A stretch of DNA of 64,000 bases from Entoloma clypeatum (Eukaryota; Basidiomycota; Agaricomycetes; Agaricales; Entolomataceae): contig OY751486.1 of the NCBI GenBank assembly GCA_963565915.1, positions 1,178,001-1,242,000 on the forward strand. The letters are read 5' to 3'. Shown here one piece after another: positions 1 to 8,168 of the stretch (position 1 is the stretch's first letter; the number at the start of each line of letters is the position of its first letter). Both the position numbers and the translations under genes were made by a program. A model generated the notes under the pieces. That model did no database searches, was not told the origin of the DNA, and worked only from the letters and a program-made list of their open reading frames with translations.

Positions 1-965
1 CCATTGGAAGCCATTCGTCCCAATCGTCTTGACGTTCATTGATGAATAGGCGAAGGTATTGTTCCAATCCTTGATTGACCCGCTCCGTCTGTCCATCCGA
101 CTGCGGATGGTAGGCTGTCGAGGCAGCAACCTTAATGTTAAGCAGCCTGTATAGTTCGTGCGTGAACTTGGCGACAAACTGTGGTCCTCGGTCGGAGACA
201 ATGGCCTCCGGTAGTCCGTGGAGTTTCCAGACATTTTGAACATAGGAGTGTGCAGTCCCGAGTGCGGAGATGTCGGAGTGCATCGGGATGAAGTGTCCCC
301 GCTTCCCTACTGAGTCCACTATGACCATGATAGCGTCGTAGCCATGGGCTTCTGGTAGTTCAGTAATGAAGTCAACACTGGTTACTTGCCATCGCTCCGT
401 GGGGACCGGTAGCGGATTGAGCTCTCCGGAGGGCGGAGTGCGTCGGACCTTGGTGCGGAGGCAAGGGTCGCATGTCTTGCAATATTGACCTATTAAACAA
501 GACATGTGTGGCCACCAGTAATTGCGCGACACCAGTTCCAAGGTTTTCCACCGTCCAGGATGTCCGGCCACCGGAGTGTCATGGTGTTGTGTGAGGATCC
601 GATGATGCAGTTGGGGATTGTTAGGAACATAGATACGATCCCTGAAGTAGAGCAAACCTTCCGCTTGCCTCCACTCCGCACTACGGACGGACCCCGCTCC
701 GACGGTCGGAAGGGATTTGACAACCTCCGCCACACTATCTTCCAGTAACCCCTCTCGGATTCCCTGTCGGACCTGGCGGAGGACATCGTGTTCTTCCCCT
801 TGAACAGTGACCCCCGCATTGCTCGCACTGCAGACAATTCTGGTCGAAGAAGGATGATGTTTTTGTAGTCCCGCGATCCGTCTCCGTGGTCCGCTCGTCG
901 GGACAAAGTGTCGGACTTGCCCATTGACTTGCCAGGTCGATGGTGCATTTTGAAATCGAAATGAG
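1..965 (-). pseudogene. Integrase region of chromovirus A, frameshifted and partial
   Basis: Integrase joins the cDNA copy to host DNA. Reading the minus strand, the RNase H C-terminus continues (residues MHHRPGKSMGKSD), then at least one frameshift moves the frame to the zinc-binding HHCC domain (RNYWWPHM, then CKTCDPC) near 470-560. The catalytic core follows, with SDRGPQF near 190-215 and the motif HPQSDGQTERVNQ near 65-105. The C-terminus and any chromodomain lie beyond the left edge. The match to copy C (23215-24391) fixes the reading frame and orientation. Confidence 0.85.
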
Positions 966-993
966 CAAGGTATAAGGACCATCTAGCCTGTTG

Positions 994-2520
994 TCAATTT
1001 AGTTTTTGAGCTGTCATGAAATACTCAAGATTTTTGTGGTCCGTCCAAATCTCCACTGTCTTCTCCGCTCCTTCAAGGAAGTGCCTCCACTCCTCCAATG
1101 CACGGACCACTGCCAACATCTCCTTGTCGTAGATCTCGTAGTTGCGTTCCACCGGACTAAGGCTTTTGGAATAGAATGCCACAGGGTGCCACTTACCGTC
1201 CTCTGTTGGTTGGGACAGTACTGCTCCAGTTGCAAAGTCCGAGCTATCTGCTTCTATCCGCCACTTCTTTCCATGATCAGCTAAGACCAGGATCGGAGCG
1301 GATGTAATCCTCTGCTTCAACTCCGCAAATGCGGACACTTCTCCCTCCTTCCAAGACCAGAGGTGCCCTTTCTTCGTGAGCTCGAAAAGAGGGCGCGCGA
1401 TGTCCGAGAACCCTTCAATAAAACGGTGATAGGAGTTAGTGAATCCTAGAAAGAACTGTACTTCTCGGACGTTTGTCAGAGCAGGCCACTCCGCGACCCC
1501 CGCTACCTTCACCGGATCCATCTCTACGTGTCCTTGTTCAATAATAAGGCCTAGGTATTCAATGCGCATTTGTTCAAACTCGCATTTCTCTGGTTTTAGA
1601 TAGAGTTTGTGTTCGTGAAGTCGTTCCAGTACGATCCGTGTGACTCTCCGATGCTCCGCAAGGGTCTCCGTGAAGATGAGTATATCGTCGAGGTAAACAC
1701 AAACTACACCTTCAGTGATAAGGTCCTGAAAGATCTTGTTCATCATAGTCTGGAATGTGGATGGACTATTAGTGAGGCCGAAGAACATCACCAATGGTTC
1801 ATAGAGTCTGCGATTGGTCCGAAAAGCAGCCTTCCACTTGTCTCCGGGTTTTATCCGCACATTGTTGTAGCCCCAGCGGATGTCGAGCTTGGTGAAGTAT
1901 TGAGCACATTGAAGTTTATTGATCAGTTTGGATATGAGCGGAAGCGGATACTTGTTTTTGATAGTTTTGGAGTTGAGTGACCGGTAGTCTTGTACAAGAC
2001 GAAGGGAGCCATCCTTCTTCTTGATGTAAAATACCGGAGATGCCATCGGAGACTTGGAAGGGCGGATTCGACCAGTTGCAAGGTTTTCCTCCAAAAACGC
2101 GTCGAGTTCCTTCTGTTCATTCGGAGCAAGTGGATATACCTTACAACCCGCCGGAGAGGCGTCCGGAACAAGTTCAATGGCGTGGTCCCACGTCCGCTCT
2201 TCCGGTAAGGTGTCAAAAGAGGTCTTTGAGAATACATCTTCGAAGTCAAACAAGTGGTCTGGTACAGAGTCGCGGAAAGATTTAGGTTTTTGGTTACTGA
2301 GGAAGGCCTCCGATAGATGTTGCGAGATATTGGATGAAGCGCGGATGAACTCCGCCTCCGCGGGTACTGTTCTGACAAAAAGGCGATCTCCCTCCTCATA
2401 CTCATCCTCTTCCTCATTGTCTTCCGCTAACTCCTCCAGTTCCTCTCCTTCTGTGACATCCTCCACCCATGGGCCACGTGGAGCCTCCTCCTCTAGACCG
2501 GACGTCGGAGTGGAACCCAT
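994..2520 (-). CDS. Reverse transcriptase-RNase H of chromovirus A, ending at a premature TGA
   Basis: About 508 residues. An acidic linker is followed by reverse transcriptase with KKDGSLRLVQDYRSLN, the first catalytic aspartate in TKLDIRWGYN, the YLDDILIF active site, then the gypsy RNase H (ADSSDFATGAVL, YDKEMLAVV, TDHKNLEY). It stops at TGA 994-996. Copy E has CGA at the same codon and reads on, so the stop is a C-to-T change at a CpG. The ATG at 2520 may not be a real start: the frame is open upstream for 26 codons back to the TGA that ends protease, so protease and RT lie in one frame divided by a single stop. Confidence 0.9.
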   Translation of the reverse strand: MGSTPTSGLEEEAPRGPWVEDVTEGEELEELAEDNEEEDEYEEGDRLFVRTVPAEAEFIRASSNISQHLSEAFLSNQKPKSFRDSVPDHLFDFEDVFSKTSFDTLPEERTWDHAIELVPDASPAGCKVYPLAPNEQKELDAFLEENLATGRIRPSKSPMASPVFYIKKKDGSLRLVQDYRSLNSKTIKNKYPLPLISKLINKLQCAQYFTKLDIRWGYNNVRIKPGDKWKAAFRTNRRLYEPLVMFFGLTNSPSTFQTMMNKIFQDLITEGVVCVYLDDILIFTETLAEHRRVTRIVLERLHEHKLYLKPEKCEFEQMRIEYLGLIIEQGHVEMDPVKVAGVAEWPALTNVREVQFFLGFTNSYHRFIEGFSDIARPLFELTKKGHLWSWKEGEVSAFAELKQRITSAPILVLADHGKKWRIEADSSDFATGAVLSQPTEDGKWHPVAFYSKSLSPVERNYEIYDKEMLAVVRALEEWRHFLEGAEKTVEIWTDHKNLEYFMTAQKLN

Positions 2521-2598
2521 CCGACAGGCTCGGATGCGGACTTGTTCAAACTTCCGCTCCTTCCGCTCTTGGGCTGCCTCCTGGTGGCATGTCCGACA

Positions 2599-3174
2599 TC
2601 ATGCAGGACACCGGCTCATCTTCACTTCCCCTGATGTCCAATCTACCTCGGGGTTGTGTTCTTTGAGCCAAGTGAAGCCTAACACGATTTCTTGTTTTCC
2701 CAAACTTGTGACTGCAAGCTGGGTCCGTTCCGAGTGATCCCGATAGCGGAGCACTACATCCAACACCTCCGTTATTGCTCCGGCCTCATTTGGAGTTCCG
2801 TCGATGTTGTATACCGGAATTGCGTGTTGTAGTTTTTGAGTAGAGAGTCGATGTTTCTCGACCAAAGTGCGTTCAATAAACGACCCTGTTGCCCCACTGT
2901 TGAGTAAGGCCTTTTGTGATAGTGTGTCTTTGGTGTCGGTAGTTTCAAGAACTATGTCTAGTTCAATAGAATTGTCGGAGTGAGCGGAGGCGAGGACATA
3001 TTGTTTTGGAAGCCGACGCTCCCATTTAGAGAGGCGAAGGCGGATGGGATTTGCGGAGTTGGGTGCGACTATGGGATCGTTTGTAGGCTTAGAGATGGAG
3101 GGTATAGGATCATATTGTTCCATAAATAAGGCAGCATAACGATTTTTAGCAGACAACGAGGGCGCACTGTTCAC
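2599..3174 (-). CDS. Aspartic protease of chromovirus A
   Basis: Retroviral-type aspartic protease that would cut the Gag-Pol polyprotein. The catalytic triplet appears as LLNSGATGSFIERT: the usual LLDSGA of copy E is changed from D to N, so this copy is probably inactive. The reading frame overlaps the gag stop in the -1 frame (the gag TGA and the protease GTG overlap), so expression by -1 frameshifting or reinitiation is likely. The frame ends at a TGA that copy E also has. Confidence 0.85.
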   Translation of the reverse strand: MNSAPSLSAKNRYAALFMEQYDPIPSISKPTNDPIVAPNSANPIRLRLSKWERRLPKQYVLASAHSDNSIELDIVLETTDTKDTLSQKALLNSGATGSFIERTLVEKHRLSTQKLQHAIPVYNIDGTPNEAGAITEVLDVVLRYRDHSERTQLAVTSLGKQEIVLGFTWLKEHNPEVDWTSGEVKMSRCPA

Positions 3175-4325
3175 TCGCTGTGGGGAGGAAAATCCTCCTG
3201 TCCTTCCTCCGACTCCGCAGACTCCGTGGGCAGAACGGAGTTGCCTTCCGCTATGTCCTTGACCACGAGTTGTTCCATAACAAACTCATCCTGCTCCTCC
3301 GTTGTCATGAAGCGAACATCGAAGCGAAGGGGGCATTCACGACTAAAGTGACCCGTTTTGTTACATCTGAAGCATGCATTGGCATTCTTGCCTTTGACGC
3401 GTGAAGTATCGATGTCCATTGCATTGGGGTCCCTTGTCGGCGGAGCAGATGCGGATGCGAGCAGAGCTGTACGCGGAGTGAATGGAATGTAGGGGCGAGG
3501 GAATACTGAGGTGCCAGGTACTCGTGGTCCGACAGCGTTGCGGAAGGCGGAGGTGCGGGTCGGAGCAGTGGCTTTGAAGGCTTTGTTGGCAATCCTATTG
3601 TTGTCATTGGCTCATGCTGCAGAGTACCACTCATTGGCATTGTCATCCGCAGGCCGTCCGTGGGTCAGGGTGGCAATCTCGTTTTGAATGTCGGAACGGA
3701 GACCATGGCGGAATTTGAGTATGATGTTGGTATCCTCCTGATAGCCCGCTTTGTCAATGTAGTCTTTGAACTTGTCAATATAGGTCTCAACATCCCGTTG
3801 ACCTTGATAATAGGATTCTCCTTCGAGGATCAGTCTCGCGTCCTGTTCCTCATTCTTCGGAGTGAACTCCGCTGTAAAGACTGCATGGAAGTCTACCCAA
3901 GTCCGATAAGGTGGAGCACTGGTCCTCCGCTCCTGTCGGATAATGCGATCCGCAAAGCGTGCTGCATGTCCACTCTTCATGAAAGATAAGGCCCAATAAA
4001 TTTTAGCGTGGTCGTCTGCGAACTGTTCCGGAGCCAGCCCCATAAACAATTCAGAGGAGTTTAGAAAGGTCCAGCCATTTGCGCGTGATCCATCGAAGTC
4101 CGACGGATTGGCAGGTTTTGCTCGACGCACGCCCGGATTGGCCGGAGCGAGCGGAGTGGGTATAATAGCGGGTGCGGGAGCAGCTGGGATAGGTGGCGGA
4201 GCTGGGGCAGGAATTGCGTTGAAGGCGAGGAGGAGTTGGTCAAGTTGAGTCGAGATATCAGTGAGAGTTTGACATTGTTCCTGGAACTCGTGCTCGAGCT
4301 GTTCAAGGCGATTGGGGTCGTCCAT
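3171..4325 (-). pseudogene. gag of chromovirus A with one internal TGA
   Basis: Capsid/nucleocapsid protein. It starts MDDPNRLEQLEHEFQEQ, then a proline/alanine-rich stretch, a capsid-like domain (NPSDFDGSRANGW, YIDKFKDYIDKAGY) and a CCHC zinc knuckle (CFRCNKTGHFSREC). The frame is continuous from 4325 to 3171 except for TGA at 3612-3614, where copy E has CGA. One CpG transition therefore truncates Gag before the nucleocapsid. The length otherwise matches the intact 378-aa copy E (60509-61645). Confidence 0.9.
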
Positions 4326-4474
4326 TACTATGCGCGGAGCAGAATCACCAGTTACGGAGAGGTAATTAGAAGAACTGGAAGGGGTGTGAGATGTATCGGA
4401 GTCGGACGCGGACGAAGCTGCTCCGAAGCGCGGAATCGTGACAACGATGCAATCGGACCTGGTCCAATTAGAAG

Positions 4475-4484
4475 AGAACTTTCT
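4475..4484 (-). promoter_or_regulatory. Self-complementary primer-binding site of chromovirus A
   Basis: Two bases inside the 5' LTR end (4487), the minus strand reads AGAAAGTTCT. The LTR contains its exact complement AGAACTTTCT on the minus strand at 4614-4605. This matches Tf1/sushi-type self-priming, in which the mRNA 5' end folds back onto the PBS. No match to a tRNA 3' end is evident. The same pair is present in copy E, and the primer half in copy C. Confidence 0.65.
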
Positions 4485-4486
4485 AC

Positions 4487-4916
4487 TGTAAGGGCGACCT
4501 TACGATCCAAGACTCAAACTCAGATACTTGCAAGGGAGATCTGAAGTTTAGATTGAGCAGTCTGATAAGTAATACAACACACACCTTGCAAGGGAGATCC
4601 AAAGAGAAAGTTCTAAGGATTCCCCTGCAAGCTAGCGAGATAAATAGTAAAATGAGATATGAAATAAGAGATAAAACGAGACGCATGAATGATGAGCAAT
4701 GATTGGGAGTAGCGATGAAGGATGAATGGAAACAAGATGAATGATAGTACCTGTGATCCGACGTGCAGAGTAGCGGATGGGGGCGGAGTCGTCGGATGCG
4801 GAGAGGCGGATAAGATGTCGGAGACAGCGGATACGATCAGAGGACGTCGGAGATGGTGGAATAGAAAGGAAAGGAAGAAAAAGGAAAAGTGAAAAGTGAA
4901 AGTGGTTGCCCTTACA
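4487..4916 (-). repeat. 5' LTR of chromovirus A (family I)
   Basis: 430 bp, bounded by TGTAAGGGC and GCCCTTACA, a 9-bp terminal inverted repeat. It aligns with the 444-bp LTR of copy E (59904-60347) and more loosely with copy C (24466-24958). On the element strand it holds a TATA-like TATTTAT about 32 nt before the predicted transcript start at AGAACTTTCT. The outer end abuts the minisatellite at 4917. Confidence 0.93.
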
Positions 4917-5224
4917 CACTCCATATGGCCACCACCTCTGCACAACACCCACCACTCATGGCTAACGACCACCACTTGTGGCCAACCGCCCGCTATTGCC
5001 CCCTCAAGCGCCCAATGGCCTACTTTTGCGGACAACAGCCTCCGTTCATGCCCAATGCCTCCACCCACGCCCAACGGCGTCGACTCGCGCCCAATGGCCC
5101 CTCCTGTGCCCAACGGCCTCCACTCGTGCCCCACGGCCTCGACTCACCCCCAATGCCGCTCCACTCACGCCCAACGGCCTCCGTTCACGCCCAATGCCTC
5201 CACCCACGCCCAACGGCCACATAC
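4917..5224. repeat. Minisatellite, ~20-bp unit, left block
   Basis: Degenerate tandem repeats of about 19-21 bp with consensus close to CCCAACGGCCTCCACTCACG. Long open frames across it are products of the repeat and not genes. The same array continues at 22145-22276 and 22896-23095 once the inserted elements are removed, and occurs again at 59640-59903. In every place it touches a family-I LTR. Confidence 0.9.
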
Positions 5225-6274
5225 TCAACCTACCTTGTATTGTAATTTACGGTCCAGCGAAGACATACAGTGTATGGTATCGCTACAACACCAGCAAATT
5301 TACCACGGCGAACGGCAAAATAATAATGTCACCGGCGAAGAAAAAATGTCGCCGGCGACAACATCCAACAGATCGGCAAATAATTCACCGGTAAAAGACA
5401 TCATGGCAAAAAACCAGCAAAGGACCGGCGACAAACCGGCCGAATTGATGACCCATCGGCGAACGCGAGCCTTGAGTGCCGGCAACACTGCAAATGAAAA
5501 GAACGATGCTAACGACAGAGCGGCGAATAATTCACCGGCGAGAGACACCACAGCAAAAAACCTGCAAAAGACCGGCCACAAATCGGCGACAGGCCATCGG
5601 CGAATAAATGGGCCACCGGCGAAACCAAGTCTTGAGGGCCGGCGACACTGCAAATCAAAAGAATGATGCTAACGACAGATCGGCATATCATTCACTGGCG
5701 AAAGATGCTACAGTGAAAAACCAGTGAAAGACCAGCGACAAACCGGCGACAAACCGGTGACAGGCCATTGGCGAATAAATGGGCCACCAGCGAAACCAAG
5801 TCTTGAGGGCCGGCGACACTGCAAATTAAAAGAATGATGCTAACAACAGATCGGCATATCATTGACCGGCGAAAGATGCTACGGCGAAAAACTGGCCAAA
5901 GACCGGTGACAAACCGGCGACACAGCGACCGGCCATCGGCGAATTGATGACCCATCAGCAAAAGCAAGCCTTGAGTGTCGGCAACACTCCATATACAAAG
6001 AACAATGCTAACGACATATTGGCGAATAATTCACCAGTGACAGACACCATGGCAAAAAACCGGCAAAAAACCGGCGAATGTTGGATGATGTGCAACACAC
6101 ACCCATCAAACATGTCAAATACATGTAAACAAATGTCGAAAGATATTGCACATCTCCTCATTATATCTACACAGGAACAAGCAATGTTTGCTACTATATC
6201 AGATGAGTAGGGGAGCATGTTGTATCATCAAGTATGTATTTATTTTAAGAAAATTAGCCACAGATTTAAAGTTA
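5225..6274 (+). mobile_element. Left arm of a long-inverted-repeat DNA transposon
   Basis: Starts TCAACCTACCTTGTATTG, inverted-repeated at the right end (22144 backward). The arm holds several tandem copies of a roughly 120-160-bp unit rich in CCGGCGA and GCCGGCAACACTGCAAA (about 5300-6080), then a unique part (6085-6250) that is also inverted at about 20905-21100. Short open frames here are repeat-derived. I find no transposase. Chromovirus B interrupts the arm at 6275 and the arm resumes at 19506. Confidence 0.75.
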
Positions 6275-6824
6275 TGTCATAACCATACGATTCACATCCG
6301 ACTTATCCGACGACTCCGATGATTCATCCGCTCCGACATCCGCTCCAACAACATTCTATCTATATTGATTATACTTCTACTATGTAACATCTCAACCATA
6401 CTTACAAGTAGACATATGTTGTTCACTTTTCATTTGCTACTCTCCGTACTCCGAATGTTCCGATGGTCAACTCCGATATCTGCACATCACTTATAGTAAT
6501 ACTGATCATTCTAGTCTACTATAAATAGTGTACAAACCTGTTGTAGAACCTCAGTTCAAATATCATATGTTACACCTCATTTGCATCCGTCTCTACTTGC
6601 CTTGAGCATTCTCTCCGTCACCTCCGCTCATCCGCTCATCCGTTCATCCACTCATCCGACATCCGCCAATCCGAAATCGAGGACCACGTCAAAGAGTGGG
6701 GCGCAACGCACAAGTTGAAGCCAGGTCCTTTCTGCCAACGTCGCACTTACCGCATTCCGCTCCTCCACTACTCCGCTCCGACTCGTCCGACGTTTTCCGA
6801 CATTGAGAAACACGCTACATGACA
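6275..6824 (+). repeat. 5' LTR of chromovirus B
   Basis: 550 bp, TGTCATAACC at the left and GCTACATGACA at the right (TGTCA/TGACA termini). Near-identical copies occur at 12909-13308 plus 19355-19505 and, inverted, at 44831-45380 and 48098-48599 (element F). Confidence 0.95.
6520..6563 (+). promoter_or_regulatory. TATA box and predicted transcript start / self-primer of B
   Basis: TATAAATA at 6520-6527 lies 33 nt before AGTTCAAATAT at 6553-6563. That 11-mer is the exact complement of the PBS at 6827-6837, so the mRNA most likely begins at 6553 and primes itself. The start site is inferred from spacing, not measured. Confidence 0.7.
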
Positions 6825-6826
6825 GT

Positions 6827-6837
6827 ATATTTGAACT
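6827..6837 (+). promoter_or_regulatory. Primer-binding site of B
   Basis: ATATTTGAACT, two bases after the LTR, complementary over 11 nt to LTR positions 6553-6563. Family-related element D has a different but again self-complementary pair, which argues for selection on pairing rather than on sequence. Confidence 0.7.
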
Positions 6838-6875
6838 ACGACCATTCTTTGATATACCCAACAACCTCTACCCAC

Positions 6876-8168
6876 ATGTCTCAAACCCGTAATACAGTTC
6901 GAACAACTAGGACTGCTCGTGCAGCAGCAGAACGTTCATCCTCCACATCACGCTCTGCTTTTCTTCGAGGAACACGCAATGTAACCATTACCCCTCGAGG
7001 AGCCACAGCATCATCATCCGCTGCTACCCCCGGACCATCCGTTCCTCCGCCTTCTTCCGACTCTCAGCTCCCACCACTTCCTGCCAGTCCTCCACTAAAC
7101 CCACCAACGGAACCCTCCGCACCTCTAAATTCTGGCTTATTCGGCGGACCTCCAGGAGGATCTCCTCCTCCTTCTGACGGTAGTTTACATGGAGATTTGG
7201 ACGACTCCGATTCCAATCCAGATCAGGAACCCAATCTAGCTGAAGCCATTCTGCTCATGACCAAAGAGTTGAAACATCGAGATACAAAGAAGAAAAAGTC
7301 GTATGCCAACGAACCAGATACCTTCGACGGATCCGATCCACGCAAACTCTCCGCATTCATTTTACAATGCAAACTTTACTTCTCCAACAACGACAACTTC
7401 GACTCAGAACATTCCAAAGTCAACTTTGCCATGTCTTACTTCCGAGGCACAGCACTCGAATTTTTTGAACCCTTCATTCTTGACAATGATGAACCCAATT
7501 GGCGGGGTTCTTTCCCCAAGTTTGTCCGACTTCTCCGCTCCGAGTTTGGTACCATTGACCCTCAGGGCGAAGCCGAAGAACAGTTGGACAACCTAGGGAT
7601 GAAGGAAAATCAAAAGATATTGAAGTACAACGTTGAATTCCAACGTCTTGCTACCAAGACTGACTGGGATGAAAACTCCCTCCGACACCGCTACTACGTC
7701 GGACTTCCAGATCGGATCAAGGACATCCTCTCCCAACAACCCAAGATCAAGTCTTTACCAGACCTACGATCTGCGGCTCATACTATTGACGCTCGCTACT
7801 GGGAACGTCAACGAGAGAAATCCAGAACCGATAAACCCACTCCCAAGTCTGACAAGAAACAATCCGCTCCGAACCAATCCACTCCACAAACATCATCAAC
7901 CAAACCCTCCACTCCCGCTACCGCTTCCGCTTCCACATCCGCTCCAAAACCCGACCTCTCCAGTAAATTAGGCAAAGACGGCAAACTGATGTATCAAGAA
8001 TGCAAATGTCGTTTCAATAATAACCTTTGCTTATTCTGCGGTAGCGTCGGACACGCTGTCAAGGACTGTCCCAAGTCCACCTCCTCTGCTTCCAAGGCTA
8101 AAGGGAAGGCCGCCCAAGTCGGCACTCAAGCCAAGGAAAAAGGTAAGGAGATCGAGTCAAAAAAATAG
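6876..8168 (+). CDS. gag of chromovirus B
   Basis: 430-aa Gag. I chose the ATG at 6876 (MSQTRNTVRTTRTARAAAE) because it aligns with the gag start of element D; an in-frame ATG at 6819 lies inside the LTR. Features in order: a Ser/Pro-rich N-terminus, a capsid-like domain (ANEPDTFDGSDPRKLSAF, then YFRGTALEFFEP and HTIDARYWERQREKS), a Ser/Thr/Pro-rich linker, and a CCHC knuckle CLFCGSVGHAVKDC at about residues 385-398 that would bind RNA. It ends ESKK-TAG, directly on the slippery site. The frame is intact. Confidence 0.92.
   Translation: MSQTRNTVRTTRTARAAAERSSSTSRSAFLRGTRNVTITPRGATASSSAATPGPSVPPPSSDSQLPPLPASPPLNPPTEPSAPLNSGLFGGPPGGSPPPSDGSLHGDLDDSDSNPDQEPNLAEAILLMTKELKHRDTKKKKSYANEPDTFDGSDPRKLSAFILQCKLYFSNNDNFDSEHSKVNFAMSYFRGTALEFFEPFILDNDEPNWRGSFPKFVRLLRSEFGTIDPQGEAEEQLDNLGMKENQKILKYNVEFQRLATKTDWDENSLRHRYYVGLPDRIKDILSQQPKIKSLPDLRSAAHTIDARYWERQREKSRTDKPTPKSDKKQSAPNQSTPQTSSTKPSTPATASASTSAPKPDLSSKLGKDGKLMYQECKCRFNNNLCLFCGSVGHAVKDCPKSTSSASKAKGKAAQVGTQAKEKGKEIESKK
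8159..8165 (+). promoter_or_regulatory. Putative -1 ribosomal frameshift site (A AAA AAA)
   Basis: In the gag frame TCA AAA AAA TAG, the heptamer A-AAA-AAA fits X-XXY-YYZ exactly and is followed at once by the stop. A -1 slip gives ATA GGC AGT and a long open pol frame. The same heptamer and stop occur in D (30458-30464, minus) and F (46783-46789, minus). Confidence 0.65.

Larger units (their letters stand above)
1..4916 (-). mobile_element. Ty3/gypsy chromovirus A (family I), partial
   Basis: Minus-strand LTR retrotransposon read from its 5' LTR (4487-4916) through gag, protease, RT-RNase H and integrase until it leaves the window at position 1. It is the same family as copy E (59904 on) and copy C (23215-24958), as alignment of gag, RT and LTR shows. 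It is defective: gag has TGA at 3612-3614, RNase H ends at a TGA at 994-996, and the linker into integrase is frameshifted. The 3' LTR lies outside the window, so no target duplication can be tested. Confidence 0.93.

Noticed and set aside
2054..2737. 227-aa plus-strand frame (and its twin at 62082-62765, minus)
   Set aside because: Exact antisense shadow of the protease/RT linker of family I; present only because that linker is Glu/Ser-rich.
5041..5222. Possible CRISPR-like array
   Set aside because: Units are contiguous and degenerate with no unique spacers, in a eukaryotic setting; it is a minisatellite.
4896..5666. Long open frames (up to 256 aa) across 4896-5690
   Set aside because: They follow the ~20-bp minisatellite and the tandem arm units; the protein is a Pro/Arg/Ser repeat in several frames, with no start context or domain.
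6819..6875. Up-frame gag start in the LTR of B (ATG 6819)
   Set aside because: It would overlap the LTR end and the PBS; alignment with gag of D supports 6876.
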